60,230 nucleotides of DNA from an uncultured Sphingobacteriaceae bacterium (GCA_946887045.1 CAMPKC010000024.1:1-60230); one strand, 5' to 3'; numbered from the stretch's first letter, positions 27,456-36,095 are shown. Notes: generated by a model not told the origin, from the letters alone. Numbers and translations are program-made.

Positions 27456-29894
27456 CTAGTTGCGTTTAAGCTCTTTTTGTCTGCGGAAAATTGAAAGCAA
27501 AAATCCGATAACCATAATAATTGTTCCACCCCAGAATAGATTTATAAATGGGAATTTGATAGCTTTCAACACAATCCATTTCTTTGGAGCCAGTGGTTTT
27601 TGATAGATCATTAATTCCAGTTTATCTTTTTCCGGATAAATATTGGAAAAGCGGAATTTTAGACCAGCTTCATCAATGGTTTTGCCAAAGTCGAATTTGT
27701 TTCCGTTTTTTATAAGATACAAAGGTTGTACTGTGTACGTTTTTCCTTTAGTTATTACATCCAGCTCCATGCCTACAGCCACATCATTCGCCGTTAACGG
27801 AATTTTTTCAATTGTGGCATTTCGGTTAACAGCCTTTACAACGATGGTACCATTAGAATAGTTAACAGTGTCACCCAGCGAAACTTCTTTGGTTATCGGT
27901 GTATCATACTCTTCTTCATCTGAATGGCCTTCATGCGCTTCATGTTTCTCTTCTTTAGGAGGCGCAGCGGTTGCATGAGTATAAATATCATATGTGAAAT
28001 AGTGGCGGGTATCAGGCGAAGCAATCAGTCCCATTTTAGGATTTTGCTGCGCATTAGGATAAAGATCAAACTCCTCTTTAATCTTGCCCGTTTCCTTGTC
28101 GATTGTTTTGTAATTAACCTTATAATAGACATTTGGCCCGTCTACTGAATCGCCAACGTAGGTTATGGTATATTTATCCATCTTCATCGGTTCACCCTGA
28201 TAAAGCATCAAGTTTTCGCGAGGTTTTTCAACCTTATCAAATCCTTCTACAGCGATTAAACCTGTACTGTTGACAGAAACTACATCGCTGGTGGCCGCTG
28301 AAACCAATGCTCCGATAAGAAGTAAGGCGAAGCCGATGTGTGCAACAGAAGATCCTGCCAGTTTCCACTTCCCTTTCAAGGCATCAAAAAGAATATCAAA
28401 GTTTGCCACGATTGAAAAAATCCCTGCGAAGGTTAACAAAATATACATTAGGTTGGTATACACCTTCGCGACAAAGACAAAGCCTGCAGTTACTACCGCA
28501 GCGACTATAATAGAAATGACGACCTTTCTCCAGAACTTTTGGGTATCTGTATTGCGATATTTTAAAAACTGAGTGAACCCTGAAATAATTGCCACGATTA
28601 CCGCAAACGGAACTTGCCATTTATTATAATGCTGAATCTCGTTCGGCGGCGGGGCAATCTTTGTTCCGAACGCGGCATTAAATACGGGTATCGAGGTTGT
28701 CGCGATTACCTGTATGCAGGATACTGTTAAAACCAGTGCTCCGATGAACAACCAGAACTCTCTGGAATAGGTTTCTTCATCTTTTTGTGTAATCGGCATT
28801 CCCTTCCATCGCACGATAATCAGAACAATGGGAATAACAGAAAACACTGCCAGATATAACAGCAGGTGCCCAAACATGCCCAGATCTGTAAAAGCATGAA
28901 CAGACGTTTCGCCTAAAATGCCGCTTCTTGTTAAAAATGAGGCATATAACACTAATACAAAACTTATTAGTGTTAAGAAAGTAGCGGTAAAGTAAGAATG
29001 TCCTGAACTTTTGAAAGCCAAAATCACATGGACTGCCGCAATAAGCATTAACCATGGAATAATTGAAGCGTTTTCGACAGGGTCCCAGGCCCAGAACCCA
29101 CCAAAATTAAGAGCTTCGTAGGCCCAGAATGAACCCATTATAATTCCTGTTCCTAAAATCATGACTGCAAAAAGAGCCCATGGAAGTGCTACAGTTGGCC
29201 ATTCTTTATGACGTTTTTCCCAAAGACCGGCAATCGCGTAAGCGAAAGGCACTATCATGGATGCAAAGCCCAGAAAAAGAGTTGGCGGATGAATAACCAT
29301 CCAGTAGTTTTGCAATAGCGGATTCAGCCCATTACCATCGGGAATCAAACTCAAATAGTCTGGTCTTGAAAAGATAGGTCCGTCTATGGCGTCGCGTAAA
29401 AGAATGAAAGGAGAACTTCCGATCCTCGTTCCAAACAACTCAACCCCAAGAAGCATGGAGGCTATAAACGTTTGCGACAACATAACCGTTGTCATTACAG
29501 AATTCTCCCAGCTTTTAGCTTTCCAGATCAAAATGGTAGACAATACCGACTGCCAAAACATCCATAGCCAGAAACTTCCCTCCTGTCCTTCCCAGAAGCA
29601 GGAGATAATATAATAGGTTGGTAATGCTTTTGACGAATGTGCCCAGGCGTAATGATATTCAAAATAGTGGTTGTAAATAATATAGAAAAGACAAGCACCA
29701 ACACCAACAACGGATAGAAAGTTTAATCTGCAGGCCATACGGGCAATTCGTTGCCAGGAATCATCAAGCGCATCCTTTATTGTTGCAAAGTAATATGAGA
29801 CAGTGGCTAAGAGTGCAGTACCGAAAGATAATATAATAAAGAATTGGCCCAGCTGGCCGGGTAGCAGGTGTTCTCCTGCAAATTGTGTATCCAT
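27456..29894 (-). CDS. ccmF: Cytochrome c maturation haem lyase CcmF-like
   Basis: The 812-residue polytopic membrane protein has about 15 hydrophobic segments and a periplasmic domain at about 555-740. The WWD-type haem-binding motif is NFGGFWAWDPVENASIIPWL. Flanking His residues (VIHPPTLFLGFASM; LTRSGILGETSVHAFTD) match the CcmF family. It attaches haem delivered by CcmE to apocytochrome c. The soluble domain contains a His/Glu-rich segment (EEKHEAHEGHSDEEE), possibly metal-binding and specific to this lineage. It begins 13 nt after ccmE. Confidence 0.94.
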   Translation of the reverse strand: MDTQFAGEHLLPGQLGQFFIILSFGTALLATVSYYFATIKDALDDSWQRIARMACRLNFLSVVGVGACLFYIIYNHYFEYHYAWAHSSKALPTYYIISCFWEGQEGSFWLWMFWQSVLSTILIWKAKSWENSVMTTVMLSQTFIASMLLGVELFGTRIGSSPFILLRDAIDGPIFSRPDYLSLIPDGNGLNPLLQNYWMVIHPPTLFLGFASMIVPFAYAIAGLWEKRHKEWPTVALPWALFAVMILGTGIIMGSFWAYEALNFGGFWAWDPVENASIIPWLMLIAAVHVILAFKSSGHSYFTATFLTLISFVLVLYASFLTRSGILGETSVHAFTDLGMFGHLLLYLAVFSVIPIVLIIVRWKGMPITQKDEETYSREFWLFIGALVLTVSCIQVIATTSIPVFNAAFGTKIAPPPNEIQHYNKWQVPFAVIVAIISGFTQFLKYRNTDTQKFWRKVVISIIVAAVVTAGFVFVAKVYTNLMYILLTFAGIFSIVANFDILFDALKGKWKLAGSSVAHIGFALLLIGALVSAATSDVVSVNSTGLIAVEGFDKVEKPRENLMLYQGEPMKMDKYTITYVGDSVDGPNVYYKVNYKTIDKETGKIKEEFDLYPNAQQNPKMGLIASPDTRHYFTYDIYTHATAAPPKEEKHEAHEGHSDEEEYDTPITKEVSLGDTVNYSNGTIVVKAVNRNATIEKIPLTANDVAVGMELDVITKGKTYTVQPLYLIKNGNKFDFGKTIDEAGLKFRFSNIYPEKDKLELMIYQKPLAPKKWIVLKAIKFPFINLFWGGTIIMVIGFLLSIFRRQKELKRN

Positions 29895-29907
29895 TTATAA
29901 CGATTAA

Positions 29908-30309
29908 TTAAGAAGCAGAATTTACTTCTTGAACTTCAATTTGGTCTTTGTTGTATTTTGAAGGGCATTTCATAAGAATTTTCGAAGCATGAAATTCTCC
30001 ATCCACCATTTTTCCCGTTAAAACGATTTGCTCGGAGCGTTCGAAATCCTGAGGTTTAGTGCCATTGAAAACAACCTTACACGCCTTGCCATTATTATCT
30101 TTCATATGGAAAGCAAAATAATTGGCATCCTTTTGAGGATTATAAATTAGTTCTTTCTCTTTGTCAAGCTTTCCTACAACATGCAGTTCGGATGTTGTTT
30201 CCTGCGCATCAGAAAAAGTTCCGTAAGTACTTGAATCAGCATACGTGCTTATTATTGTACCAATTGCAATTGCAATAATAATAATTCCAATGATTGAACT
30301 TCTTTTCAT
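29908..30309 (-). CDS. ccmE: Haem chaperone CcmE, Cys-type (CxxxY)
   Basis: The 133-residue protein has one N-terminal membrane anchor (IIGIIIIAIAIGTIIST) and an OB-fold periplasmic domain (LHVVGKLDKEKELIYNP; ACKVVFNGTKPQDF; IVLTGKMVDGEFHASKIL). It holds haem covalently and passes it to CcmF. In E. coli the haem-binding residue is His130 in HxxxY. Here the equivalent position reads KCPSKY, giving Cys115-x3-Tyr119, the CxxxY variant. It is immediately upstream of ccmF (13 nt). Confidence 0.93.
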   Translation of the reverse strand: MKRSSIIGIIIIAIAIGTIISTYADSSTYGTFSDAQETTSELHVVGKLDKEKELIYNPQKDANYFAFHMKDNNGKACKVVFNGTKPQDFERSEQIVLTGKMVDGEFHASKILMKCPSKYNKDQIEVQEVNSAS

Positions 30310-30348
30310 GAATTTCTAAAACTTTACCTCTTAACGAAATTGGGTTTA

Positions 30349-30356
30349 CAAAATTA
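30349..30356 (-). promoter_or_regulatory. Putative ccmE-ccmF-DUF2520 -7 box
   Basis: The minus strand reads TAATTTTG, an exact TAnnTTTG match, 39 nt before the ccmE ATG and beyond the glutamate dehydrogenase stop. Confidence 0.45.
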
Positions 30357-30422
30357 CAAAACGTTCATCATTCATTAGACTATTATCAAATGCTATCTTT
30401 ATTAAGAATTATTCTAAATAAT

Positions 30423-31853
30423 TTAAGGCCAAATACCCAAATTCATATAAGAAACCGCGACTTTATCAATCGCGCCAACAAAAGCAGCCGTTCGGAGGTC
30501 ATTGATTTTAGGATTGTTTTGCTTTATGTTTCGAATTTCGTGGTACGAGCGGATCATAGTTTCCTCAAGTCCTGAATTGACTAATTCAAGTTCGGAAGGG
30601 CCCTTTACCACCAGACGTTTCTGTTCTTGAGTTAAAGAGACTCCTGTCATTTTCTCCATCAGGTTGATAAGGTTCAAACTTGTGTTTTCTTCGTAGCGTT
30701 TGTCCATCCTGCCAAATGCCACGTGCGAAAGATTTTTCAACCACTCAAAGTACGATACAGTAACACCTCCCGCATTGCAATACATATCTGGAATGATTAT
30801 GCCGCCCGTCTTAATAAAAATTTCGGCAGCCTGAGGTGATGTCGGGCCATTGGCTCCCTCTGCAATGATTTTTGCTTTAATATTTTGAATATTACTTAAG
30901 GTGAGTTGATTTTCTAAAGCGGCAGGCACCAGGATATCGCAGTCCTGTTCCAAACCTTCTGCAGAATTTTTAAAATCAATTGCGCCTTTAAAGCCTAATA
31001 TCGATCCGGTTTCTTTCCGATGCGCAACAACAGCTTCTAAATCAAGGCCATTACTATTATAAATGGCACCCTCAAATTCACAAAGACCAACAATTGTGGC
31101 GCCAAATTCTATAAGATATTTTGCAGAATGATATCCAACGTTACCTAAACCTTGAACGATCACTCGTTTTCCCATCAAACCTGTACTTAGTCCTAATGGC
31201 TGCATGTCTTCAGATAAACTCACACATTCTCGTATTGCAATAGCTACACCGCGCCCTGTGGCTTCTTTTCGTCCATGTATTCCATGCAGTGCCAATGGTT
31301 TTCCTGTTACGCATCCTAAGGCATCTAACTGCCCAGGGTTCATGGTCAGATATGTATCCGCGATCCAACTCATTTCCCGTTCGCCGGAGCCGTAGTCTGG
31401 AGCCGGAACGTCAATCGCAGGACCGATAAAGTTTTTCTTAATCAATTCTACGGTATACCTGCGGGTTATATTTTCAAGCTCAGCAAGTGAATAATTCTTT
31501 GGGTTAATTTTTATCCCGCCTTTTGCTCCTCCGAAGGGAACATTAACAATAGCACATTTGTAAGTCATTAAAGCCGCCAGCGCCATCACCTCATCTTCAT
31601 TCACAATTTCGCTGAAACGGATACCTCCTTTTGTAGGCGACATATGATTTGAATGCTCTACCCGCCATCCATCAATCACCTCAACTACATTACCTTTTCT
31701 GATCGGGAAACGGAAATGATAAACACTATTACATGCTCTAATCTGATTTAGAAGTCCGCCAGAATGTGTTGTAAATTGTGCAGCATAGTCAAAATAGGCA
31801 CAAACGTCATCAAAAAAACCAGATGGATTAGGGTTCACAATATCTTTTGCCAT
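30423..31853 (-). CDS. Glu/Leu/Phe/Val dehydrogenase, probably glutamate dehydrogenase
   Basis: The 476-residue amino-acid dehydrogenase has [24 protein letters not shown], the catalytic Lys stretch [11 protein letters not shown], and the [14 protein letters not shown] substrate region. The NAD(P) motif is [17 protein letters not shown], followed by [14 protein letters not shown]. The length and motifs favour glutamate dehydrogenase; leucine dehydrogenases are shorter. It sits between ccmD and ccmE on the same strand. A perfect 7-bp-arm palindrome directly abuts its start codon, a possible operator. Confidence 0.9.
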   Translation of the reverse strand: MAKDIVNPNPSGFFDDVCAYFDYAAQFTTHSGGLLNQIRACNSVYHFRFPIRKGNVVEVIDGWRVEHSNHMSPTKGGIRFSEIVNEDEVMALAALMTYKCAIVNVPFGGAKGGIKINPKNYSLAELENITRRYTVELIKKNFIGPAIDVPAPDYGSGEREMSWIADTYLTMNPGQLDALGCVTGKPLALHGIHGRKEATGRGVAIAIRECVSLSEDMQPLGLSTGLMGKRVIVQGLGNVGYHSAKYLIEFGATIVGLCEFEGAIYNSNGLDLEAVVAHRKETGSILGFKGAIDFKNSAEGLEQDCDILVPAALENQLTLSNIQNIKAKIIAEGANGPTSPQAAEIFIKTGGIIIPDMYCNAGGVTVSYFEWLKNLSHVAFGRMDKRYEENTSLNLINLMEKMTGVSLTQEQKRLVVKGPSELELVNSGLEETMIRSYHEIRNIKQNNPKINDLRTAAFVGAIDKVAVSYMNLGIWP

Positions 31854-31869
31854 AATATAGGTCTATATT
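31854..31869. promoter_or_regulatory. Palindrome touching the glutamate dehydrogenase start codon
   Basis: AATATAG, GT, CTATATT form 7-bp perfect arms with a 2-nt centre, immediately upstream of the ATG at 31853. A second short palindrome, AGTAT-AGCG-ATACT, lies about 20 bp further upstream. The size and position suit a repressor site; no regulator is known. Confidence 0.35.
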
Positions 31870-31979
31870 CTTTTTTGAGTGTGGTAAGTATAGCGATACT
31901 CATAATACAAAACAAGAAGCATTATAAACCTGAACGAAAAAATGCGAAAAAAGTTCCCGTAAGTTGAGGCTTAGCGCCT

Positions 31980-32180
31980 TTAGTCTTTCTTTTCAAGTTT
32001 CTTTAAACGTCTGTCGATAGAAAACAGATATACAAAAAGTCCCAGGAAAATAACGCAGATAATTATCACCACCACATATATTTTACCAGAACTTCTTAAG
32101 CCGGTAGCCATTTCCACCTCTTGTGCCGTGGCCTGGATAAAGAATAGAAGAAGGGTAAAAATGCTTAATAATATTTTCAT
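31980..32180 (-). CDS. CcmD-like small membrane protein
   Basis: The 66-residue protein has a hydrophobic N-terminus that may be a signal peptide (LLSIFTLLLFFIQATAQ). A membrane helix (KIYVVVIIICVIFLGLFVYLF) and a short basic tail (SIDRRLKKLEKKD) follow. The helix plus charged tail is the CcmD hallmark, and it lies 84 nt downstream of ccmC. CcmD helps release haem-bound CcmE from the CcmABC complex. Sequence conservation in this family is low, so the call rests mainly on context. Confidence 0.7.
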   Translation of the reverse strand: MKILLSIFTLLLFFIQATAQEVEMATGLRSSGKIYVVVIIICVIFLGLFVYLFSIDRRLKKLEKKD

Positions 32181-32264
32181 TGGAATATATTTGTTTTTAA
32201 TGGATACGAAGCTTGCATGGGCGTTTTATTTCCTTTTGAGAGCGACAAGTTCATGCAGTTATCA

Positions 32265-32927
32265 TTAATTTGAGTTTTGAATGTTTTCTAACTTACGCAT
32301 ACGATAGCGTAACGTCATTATCCAGGTTCCAACGAGCATCCAACCTAATACTGCCGGTCGAAACACAAGCTTCATATTATCATCCAGATCGTAGCCGGAA
32401 AAACCTGGGTTACCCCCGTTTCCTGGATGTAAGGAATCTGTCATACGTGGTAAAATGAATAACAGTACTATCATTACAGGAAATGCGAAAACGTTGTAAA
32501 CAGCAGAAATCTTAGCACGCTTTTGCTCCTCATCTATAGAATTTCTAAGCACCAGGTAAGCCATATACATTAAAGTTGATATAGCAGAACCGTTCAGTTT
32601 AGGATCGTTGGGCCAGGGCTCTCCCCAGGTAATATTAGCCCAGAGCATTCCTGACCCCAAACCTAAAAAGCAAAAAACCACTCCGGTATTCACACTTTCC
32701 ACAGCAATTAAATCGTGATTGGTTTTACCCGATCCTAAATATTTAATACTATAAATTACCGAGATGAAGTACAATAAAATCATCGAGAACCACATTGGAA
32801 CATGGTAAAACAGATTTCGAATGCTTTCGTGTAATATAGGTAATGCGGGAACGTCTATCAGCAACCCTGCTACCAAAGAGTAGAGCACTAAAACTGAGGC
32901 AAGTAATTTCCACCAGTTTTCTTTCAT
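32265..32927 (-). CDS. ccmC: Haem exporter/handling protein CcmC
   Basis: The 220-residue membrane protein has six hydrophobic segments. The first periplasmic haem-ligand His is in FYHVPMWFS and the second in SLHPGNGG. The tryptophan-rich loop reads WGEPWPND, with fewer tryptophans than the E. coli form. CcmC loads haem onto CcmE. It has a near-ideal Bacteroidetes promoter (TTG-N19-TACATTTG) and is followed by the ccmD-like gene. Confidence 0.92.
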   Translation of the reverse strand: MKENWWKLLASVLVLYSLVAGLLIDVPALPILHESIRNLFYHVPMWFSMILLYFISVIYSIKYLGSGKTNHDLIAVESVNTGVVFCFLGLGSGMLWANITWGEPWPNDPKLNGSAISTLMYMAYLVLRNSIDEEQKRAKISAVYNVFAFPVMIVLLFILPRMTDSLHPGNGGNPGFSGYDLDDNMKLVFRPAVLGWMLVGTWIMTLRYRMRKLENIQNSN

Positions 32928-32945
32928 ATTTTTTTAATTAAAGTC

Positions 32946-32975
32946 CAAATGTAAAAAACAGAGACCGTGCATCAA
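32946..32975 (-). promoter_or_regulatory. ccmC promoter (TTG-N19-TACATTTG)
   Basis: On the minus strand TTG (32975-32973) is separated by exactly 19 nt from TACATTTG (32953-32946). This is the spacing of the Bacteroidetes -33/-7 promoter. The -7 box ends 18 nt upstream of the ccmC ATG. Confidence 0.65.
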
Positions 32976-33015
32976 AATGAAATATGATATCATTTAATCC
33001 ATGCCTTAATATGTT

Positions 33016-33023
33016 TAACTTTG
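33016..33023 (+). promoter_or_regulatory. Putative methyltransferase -7 box
   Basis: TAACTTTG matches TAnnTTTG exactly. It includes the TTG of the longest possible reading frame (33021), so translation probably begins downstream, at the GTG at 33045. Confidence 0.45.
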
Positions 33024-33044
33024 ACTAATCAAATAACAGAAAGT

Positions 33045-33794
33045 GTGAAAACAAGCAAGGACAAATTTTCTATTCAAGCTAAACAGTATCAAAAATTCCG
33101 ACCACATTACCCGGCCTTATTATATAGTTTTTTGTATAGCAAAGTTCAGAATTTTGACACTGCCTGGGATTGCGGCACGGGCAACGGACAAGTTGCTATT
33201 GAACTTTCTGAACGGTTTAAAAAGGTCCATGCCACAGACATCAGTGAAAACCAGTTAAAGGAAGCAAGTTTAAAGGATAATATAACTTATTCTTTAAGCA
33301 GAGCTGAAGAGTCGGATTTTGCTGAGAATAGCATTGATTTAATTACTGCGGCCCAATCTGTTCATTGGTTCGACATAGATAGTTTTTTTAAAGAAGTTAG
33401 ACGAGTGGCTAAACCGAACGCGGTTATTGCGATTTGGGGATATAATCTTTTACGGATTTCGCCTGAAGTTGACCGGATCATTGACAAACTGTATAATGAA
33501 ACCTTAAATCAATATTGGGATGCTGAGCGTAAGCTAGTTGAGGATGAATATGAGTCTATTGCATTTCCCTTCAAGGAACTCGAAGTGCCAAAATTCGAGA
33601 TTGTTGTAAACTGGGATTTTGAACAGTTGCTTGGATACTTAAACTCATGGTCTTCGGTTCAAAATTACATAGAGAAAAATGGCGTAAATCCTCTGGACGA
33701 ATTTGAAATTCAGTTAAGGCCGTTTTGGGCGAGTGATGTAGTTAAAAAAATCCGATTCCGGGTTTTTGCCAGAATCGGGATTGTAGAAAAATAA
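33045..33794 (+). CDS. Class I SAM-dependent methyltransferase (Methyltransf_11-like)
   Basis: The 249-residue Rossmann methyltransferase has motif I TAWDCGTGNGQVAIEL, acidic motif II VHATDISENQ, and ENSIDLITAAQSVHWFD as motif IV/post. Substrates of this small-molecule methyltransferase group are diverse and cannot be read here. I prefer the GTG at 33045 because the TTG at 33021 lies inside the promoter box. The gene sits on the opposite strand between ccmC and ccmB, dividing the cytochrome c maturation genes; no functional link is evident. Confidence 0.87.
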   Translation: MKTSKDKFSIQAKQYQKFRPHYPALLYSFLYSKVQNFDTAWDCGTGNGQVAIELSERFKKVHATDISENQLKEASLKDNITYSLSRAEESDFAENSIDLITAAQSVHWFDIDSFFKEVRRVAKPNAVIAIWGYNLLRISPEVDRIIDKLYNETLNQYWDAERKLVEDEYESIAFPFKELEVPKFEIVVNWDFEQLLGYLNSWSSVQNYIEKNGVNPLDEFEIQLRPFWASDVVKKIRFRVFARIGIVEK

Positions 33795-33873
33795 GTTCGG
33801 AACATGAGACTTTCTTTCCAATAATCTGAAACCTCATTCCGCTTTTTGGGTTAATATAGAAAACCAAAAAGTA

Positions 33874-33996
33874 ATGGGAAGACCATCCTTAAATAAAGAA
33901 ACTAAGTTTATTGTCCGAGGTTTCAGAGATTCGCTTATAGTATTACTGGCTGCCGGTGCGAGTTTAGCTTCGATGTACGCTTTTTATCACATATAA
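33874..33996 (+). CDS. Small single-pass membrane protein candidate (40 aa)
   Basis: An ATG frame at 33874 encodes 40 residues: a polar, basic start (MGRPSLNKETKFIVRGFRDS), then one hydrophobic helix (LIVLLAAGASLASMYAFY). It lies between the methyltransferase and the ccmB stop. No good ribosome site or promoter box is visible. The sharp polar-to-hydrophobic design suggests a real small protein, but chance is possible. Confidence 0.35.
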   Translation: MGRPSLNKETKFIVRGFRDSLIVLLAAGASLASMYAFYHI

Positions 33997-34009
33997 TTTA
34001 GCTGAGTTT

Positions 34010-34669
34010 TTATTCCTTCCACAGGTACGGAAAAAGGAGCAATGATACTGTTACCACAATTAAGTTAATTGCAGCTAATACGCCAATTTCATTTAAACTA
34101 ACGCTTCGGTCCAGTCCGTCCATTGCATTCTTTGAAAACTTTATCAGTACCATAAGCAAGGGGATAATTACTGGGAAACTCAGTACTGCCATCAGTGCTC
34201 CACTATTGCTCGCTTTCGAAGCTATGCCCGAAATCATGGTAAATACCGTAGCAAAGCTTATGCTGCCTATCAGTACAGCCAACAAATAAAACAGCAGATC
34301 ACCGATAGGATTACGAAATACAAGCGTATAAAATACAAGTGCAATAATCGACAGTAATAGCATCAGGAAAATATTGTATATGATCTTTGACAATATAACA
34401 GCTTTCGCACTCGCAATACTATAATAGTAAAGTTGCCGACCTTTATTTTCCTGAATAAAACTTTTCGCAATTGCATTTACTGACGCAAACAGCATAATTA
34501 TCCAAAACAGAGCATTCCAGGTTATCGGATTTATTTGCTTGAAAGATAAAAAGCATACGAAAATAGTTGAAACTACATAAAGCAGAATTCCATTGAAGGC
34601 GTATTTTGAACGCCATTCTAATATTATTTCTTTTTGAATTAGGAATTTTACCTGACCAAATAAACTCAT
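34010..34669 (-). CDS. ccmB: Haem exporter permease CcmB
   Basis: The 219-residue protein has six hydrophobic segments and the family start VKFLIQKEIILEWRSKYAFNGILLYVV. ASVNAIAKSFIQENKGRQLYYYS and LSFPVIIPLLMVLIKF follow. CcmB pairs with the ATPase CcmA to drive release of holo-CcmE. No ccmA is found in the window. I start at the ATG at 34669 (MSLFGQV); the TTG 9 nt upstream is the end of the TATATTTG promoter box. Confidence 0.92.
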   Translation of the reverse strand: MSLFGQVKFLIQKEIILEWRSKYAFNGILLYVVSTIFVCFLSFKQINPITWNALFWIIMLFASVNAIAKSFIQENKGRQLYYYSIASAKAVILSKIIYNIFLMLLLSIIALVFYTLVFRNPIGDLLFYLLAVLIGSISFATVFTMISGIASKASNSGALMAVLSFPVIIPLLMVLIKFSKNAMDGLDRSVSLNEIGVLAAINLIVVTVSLLLFPYLWKE

Positions 34670-34675
34670 TGGGTT

Positions 34676-34683
34676 CAAATATA
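34676..34683 (-). promoter_or_regulatory. -7 box of ccmB, leaderless arrangement
   Basis: The minus strand reads TATATTTG, an exact TAnnTTTG match, with AACCCA between it and the ccmB ATG. Confidence 0.5.
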
Positions 34684-34752
34684 AAGATTTGTTATTGGTA
34701 GATTTGATATTGAAGTTTGTTTTCGTTCTAAAAGGAAATTGTAATTTCCGCC

Positions 34753-35232
34753 ATGTTTTGTTCTAAACTAATTACGCCTATAGGTATACTCTGGATAAAA
34801 TCATCCGAAAATGCTTTAGATTTTATTGGATTTGGCGATGAAATAGATGAAAATCCATGCGAAATAACTGAATACGCCAAGCTGCAGCTGCAAGAATATT
34901 TTGATGGGAAACGGGACTCTTTTGATTTTCCGACAGAACAAACAGGAACGGATTTTCAAAAAAAGGTTTGGGATGAGCTGCTTAAGATTGAGCCTGGCAA
35001 ACCAATTAGTTACTCTGCACTTTCAAAACGGATGAATTCTCCGCTGGCTATACGAGCAATTGCCTCTGCTAATGGAAAAAATAAACTCATGATTGCAATT
35101 CCTTGTCATCGGGTTATAGGCAGCAGCGGCGATTTAGTGGGTTATGCGGGAGGTTTATGGAGAAAAAAATGGCTTTTAGAACACGAGGCCAGGATGATGA
35201 ATATCGGCCAGGCCTCGCTATTATTTACCTGA
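34753..35232 (+). CDS. ogt: Methylated-DNA--protein-cysteine methyltransferase
   Basis: The 159-residue protein repairs O6-alkylguanine by transferring the alkyl group to its own cysteine. The active site is IAIPCHRVIGSSGDLVGYAGGL, preceded by the helix-turn-helix region GKPISYSALSKRM and IRAIASANGKN, with the Asn hinge. It is the short Ogt form without an Ada domain. Its last 8 nt overlap the end of the convergent membrane-protein gene. Confidence 0.95.
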   Translation: MFCSKLITPIGILWIKSSENALDFIGFGDEIDENPCEITEYAKLQLQEYFDGKRDSFDFPTEQTGTDFQKKVWDELLKIEPGKPISYSALSKRMNSPLAIRAIASANGKNKLMIAIPCHRVIGSSGDLVGYAGGLWRKKWLLEHEARMMNIGQASLLFT

Positions 35233-35629
35233 TAACCTTCTTCTTTCCTGAACCAATAATCGAGACAACCGAGCCTAAAATCAATAACATCCAACCGGTC
35301 CAGCGATAGTGTACAATTCTTGATGCCAGATTTGCCAGCTTTTTAAATGGAATGAAACTGAAGTAATCATTTACTTTGAAATACACTGCCGCAAGAGTGA
35401 AGAGCACAACAATTAAGGATGCCCAGCTTGCGAAACGCAACAAACCGGGTTTATTAATTAATGATGCGATTATTCCCAGCGCCGCCAGAACCATCACGAT
35501 GGATGCCAACGCTACATCTATATCATAATAATTCCAGTTTCCGATAATCGGAATGTGAAGCATTGGACTAACTGCTCCGGCAATGATTAGTATTGATCCC
35601 AGCAGACCAAGGTAATTAACAGATTTCAT
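35225..35629 (-). CDS. Four-helix membrane protein of unknown function
   Basis: The 134-residue protein has four clear hydrophobic segments: GLLGSILIIAGAVSPML, IDVALASIVMVLAALGIIASL, FASWASLIVVLFTLAAVYF and WTGWMLLILGSVVSIIG. I recognise no named family. Its stop region overlaps the 3' end of ogt by 8 nt on the opposite strand. It is preceded by a repeat-like A+T-rich tract (35630-35692). Confidence 0.72.
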   Translation of the reverse strand: MKSVNYLGLLGSILIIAGAVSPMLHIPIIGNWNYYDIDVALASIVMVLAALGIIASLINKPGLLRFASWASLIVVLFTLAAVYFKVNDYFSFIPFKKLANLASRIVHYRWTGWMLLILGSVVSIIGSGKKKVIR

Positions 35630-35692
35630 TTTGAATTGAGATGTTAGATGTAAGATATTAGATTTTAGATTACAATCTTCAGATTACTTATA
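35630..35692. repeat. TTAGAT-type degenerate simple repeat tract
   Basis: The tract repeats the words TTAGAT, TAGATGTAAGAT and TTAGATTTTAGATT several times. It resembles degenerate intergenic repeats often seen between Bacteroidetes genes. It separates gldC from the downstream membrane-protein gene. Confidence 0.5.
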
Positions 35693-36028
35693 TTACTTAT
35701 TCTGAGTGATTTCCATTTTTTCGGCAAAATGAGCACAATAATCACGAAGATCTTCCACAATGTTTTTTTCGCCGGTAGCCCGTAAAAAGCTATCGCCCAT
35801 AGTTTGAAGGGTTTCATAGAAAAAACGCTTCATTTCATCAACTGGCATATCTTTCGTCCATAGATCAATGCGTAAGGCGTTTTTATAATTATGATCCCAC
35901 AAGGCGAGCATCATTGATTTTACCGGCAATTTTTCTTTGTTCTCAGAATCTGTAGATTCCCAGGTTATGTTTTCCGGAACGTTATTGTCATCTAACTCTA
36001 TGGTGAGTTTAATTTCTGCTTTCTTCAT
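35693..36028 (-). CDS. gldC: Gliding motility protein GldC
   Basis: The 111-residue soluble protein has the GldC pattern: KLTIELDDNNVPENITWESTD, then MMLALWDHNYKNALRIDLWTKDMPVDEMKRFF, then ATGEKNIVEDLRDYCAHFAEKMEI. GldC supports gliding and type IX secretion in flavobacteria, but its mechanism is unclear. It is conserved in non-gliding Bacteroidetes too. The usual partner gldB is not adjacent. Confidence 0.92.
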   Translation of the reverse strand: MKKAEIKLTIELDDNNVPENITWESTDSENKEKLPVKSMMLALWDHNYKNALRIDLWTKDMPVDEMKRFFYETLQTMGDSFLRATGEKNIVEDLRDYCAHFAEKMEITQNK

Positions 36029-36095
36029 TATTATCGTATTATGATTACACTGATTTGGGTGATTGTACTGATTTTTTACTTTTTACTTTTCATTT
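36029..36095. repeat. Degenerate simple repeat tract upstream of gldC
   Basis: The tract contains GATTACACTGATTTGG and GATTGTACTGATT, which are near copies, followed by the TTTTTACTTTTTACTTTT run. It belongs to the same general class as the tracts at 35630-35692 and 37745-37884. Confidence 0.45.
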
